Shown one piece after another: positions 7,408 through 7,999 of a DNA stretch of 7,999 bases (the stretch's first letter is position 1; each line of letters begins with the position of its first letter). Made by a program: the position numbers and the translations under genes. The stretch is from Verrucomicrobiota bacterium (lineage in GTDB: Bacteria; Verrucomicrobiota; Verrucomicrobiia; Limisphaerales; UBA11358). The notes beneath the pieces were generated by a model. The model was not told where the DNA came from, did no database searches, and saw only the letters and a program-made list of their open reading frames with translations. The stretch is from assembly GCA_026225155.1 (NCBI GenBank), contig JAMFSG010000215.1, positions 1 to 7,999 of the forward strand. Direction: 5' to 3'.

Positions 7408-7656
7408 TTTATTGGCGCATTGAGCGACCTGCATTTTTGCGAGCGTTGCAACAAGATGCGGCTGACGTGCGATGGCAAACTGCATCCCTGTCTCGGCAGC
7501 CATTTGGAAACAAATTTGAAACCCACATTACGCCCGCAGATTGATGCTGCACACTTGCATGGGTTGATTTGTGACACATTGATGCAAAAGCTATCAGAAC
7601 ATTTATTCCGAAATAATTACCAATCGCAACGCGTGATGACGGCGATTGGTGGTTAA
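7408..7656 (+). pseudogene. moaA: C-terminal fragment of MoaA (GTP 3',8-cyclase)
   Basis: In the frame ending at 7654-7656 the sequence reads FIGALSDLHFCERCNKMRL and onward to MTAIGG. It retains the CxxCx13C set that binds the second, substrate-side [4Fe-4S] cluster of MoaA, and the C-terminal double glycine known to be needed for activity. The N-terminal radical-SAM domain is absent, so the fragment cannot catalyse the first step of molybdopterin synthesis. MoaA similarity extends upstream across the frameshift to about 7355. A TTG at 7420 is the only start-like codon nearby and has no ribosome-binding site. Confidence 0.85.
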
Positions 7657-7682
7657 ATACGCAACGGTCTAGCAATCATGTT

Positions 7683-7715
7683 TTATTTTCATCAAGACCA
7701 GAAATTATTTTCATC
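7683..7715. repeat. 11-bp perfect direct repeat, 22-bp period
   Basis: TTATTTTCATC occurs at 7683-7693 and again at 7705-7715, separated by exactly 11 bases. The 22-bp period is close to two helical turns, the arrangement seen for regulators that bind direct half-sites on one DNA face. It lies about 75-110 bases before the gnd start. Function is inferred only; the A+T-rich composition raises the chance of coincidence. Confidence 0.45.
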
Positions 7716-7749
7716 TTGAAACTCTTGGTTGCGATCACAGCTTCCTGTA

Positions 7750-7789
7750 GGTTTATTTTTTCTGACTTCAAATAATTACAAGATAAACC
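7750..7789 (+). promoter_or_regulatory. Inverted repeat/hairpin abutting the gnd start codon
   Basis: GGTTTATTTT (7750-7759) can pair with AAGATAAACC (7780-7789): ten pairs including one G-U, with a perfect 7-bp outer part and a 20-base loop. It ends two bases before the gnd ATG and no Shine-Dalgarno is present there. It could be an RNA structure affecting translation or an operator. No T run follows the 3' arm, so it is not a standard terminator. Confidence 0.4.
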
Positions 7790-7791
7790 AA

Positions 7792-7999
7792 ATGGAACCT
7801 ACCGCAGACATCGCATTGATCGGGCTGGCCGTGATGGGCCAGAATTTGATCCTCAACATGAACGACCACGGTTTCACCGTCGTCGCGTTCAACCGCACGG
7901 TGGAAAAAGTGGATCACTTTCTCGCCAACGAAGCGAAGGGCACAAAAATCATCGGCGCGCATTCGCTTGCGGAAATGGTTTCCAAATTGAAGAAACCGC
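7792..7999 (+). CDS. gnd: 6-phosphogluconate dehydrogenase, N-terminal part (3' end outside window)
   Basis: The visible 69 residues begin MEPTADIALIGLAVMGQNLI and continue with NDHGFTVVAFNRTVEKVDHF and later IIGAHSLAEMV. GLAVMGQNL is the dinucleotide-binding fingerprint of this enzyme (GxAxxG), and NRT follows the second strand, where NADP specificity is set. The sequence matches the long, decarboxylating form (about 470-490 residues), which converts 6-phosphogluconate to ribulose 5-phosphate with NADP+ reduction. It probably starts a new transcription unit, given the 135-base gap. A metabolic link exists because this pathway produces NADPH, which the diflavin reductase upstream uses, but shared regulation is not shown. 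Confidence 0.93.
   Translation, partial: MEPTADIALIGLAVMGQNLILNMNDHGFTVVAFNRTVEKVDHFLANEAKGTKIIGAHSLAEMVSKLKKP

Larger units (their letters stand above)
6959..7656 (+). pseudogene. Chimeric relic: mobA 5' part fused to moaA 3' part, with a one-base frameshift
   Basis: The first part, about 6959-7354, encodes some 130 residues of the Mo-cofactor guanylyltransferase MobA. It includes the nucleotide-binding loop LAGGKSSRMG and the metal-binding Asp of AVDLPEM, up to RHEKNLEPLAELF. From about 7355 the protein switches to MoaA sequence, GFGPAKF. Reading in the same frame then ends at a TAG (7403-7405). In the -1 frame MoaA continues as FRLKKHGVTVGFIGALSD, then FCERCNKMRLTCDGKLHPCL, to a terminal GG at 7656. 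One added T in the T4 run at 7373-7376 would join the two. MobA lost roughly its last 55-60 residues, and MoaA lost about two thirds, including the radical-SAM CxxxCxxC cluster. The simplest history is two tandem genes, mobA then moaA, joined by an internal deletion plus an indel. An assembly error is possible. Confidence 0.8.
7657..7791. other. Intergenic region between the nitrate operon relic and gnd
   Basis: This 135-base A+T-rich gap is the longest non-coding stretch in the window. It holds an 11-bp direct repeat (7683-7715) and a hairpin next to the gnd start (7750-7789). A TTGAAA at 7716-7721 resembles a -35 box but lacks a good -10 at 16-18 bases. The promoter of gnd probably lies here, but I cannot place it. 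No convincing terminator for the upstream operon is visible. Confidence 0.6.

Noticed and set aside
7420..7656. Independent small gene starting at TTG 7420
   Set aside because: MoaA similarity continues upstream of this codon in the same frame and, across the frameshift, to about 7355. There is no ribosome-binding site. It is a remnant, not a new small protein.
7666..7699. Terminator after the moaA fragment (GGTCT paired with AGACC)
   Set aside because: The stem is only five pairs with a 24-base loop and no following T run.
7716..7756. Sigma-70 type promoter for gnd using TTGAAA or TTGGTT as -35
   Set aside because: No hexamer close to TATAAT occurs at suitable spacing; the best candidate (TAGGTT at 7748-7753) is weak.

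Overview
The window carries most of an assimilatory nitrate-reduction operon on the + strand, from a Gram-negative bacterium of moderate G+C content. The gene set is a membrane-anchored Ser/Thr kinase, a CysJ-type diflavin reductase, a NirA-type siroheme reductase, a single-chain Mo-bis-MGD nitrate reductase and a MOSC protein. Together with the protein wording, this looks most like Verrucomicrobiota (Pedosphaera/Limisphaera-like) or a relative. That placement is an inference from familiarity; no marker gene is present.

Layout: positions 1-626 are the 3' part of a Ser/Thr protein kinase with a C-terminal membrane anchor. At 642-2414 is an NADPH-FAD-FMN flavoprotein (cysJ-like), at 2417-4129 a nitrite reductase hemoprotein (nirA-like), at 4147-6468 an assimilatory nitrate reductase (nasA/narB-like) and at 6504-6962 a MOSC-domain protein. 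At 6959-7656 a decayed chimera joins the 5' part of mobA to the 3' part of moaA. After a 135-base intergenic region with an 11-bp direct repeat and a hairpin, the 5' end of gnd (6-phosphogluconate dehydrogenase) starts at 7792 and runs out of the window. The genes from the kinase to the chimera are separated by 35 bases or less or overlap, so they probably form one transcription unit. gnd looks like a separate unit.

Likely working: the nitrate reductase makes nitrite (2 electrons) and the NirA-type enzyme makes ammonium (6 electrons). The diflavin protein probably supplies NADPH electrons to one or both, since the nitrate reductase lacks its own [2Fe-2S] or flavin module. The MOSC protein and the former mobA/moaA genes belong to molybdenum-cofactor supply.

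The most striking observation is a short helical motif found in all three redox enzymes: at the N-terminus of the flavoprotein, at the N-terminus of the nitrite reductase, and twice in the C-terminal tail of the nitrate reductase. The first tail copy resembles the NirA copy and the second resembles the flavoprotein copy, with similarity even at the DNA level. This suggests a shared docking or assembly tag that could hold the three enzymes in one NADPH-driven nitrate-to-ammonium complex. The second notable point is the mobA'-'moaA fusion relic with a one-base frameshift.
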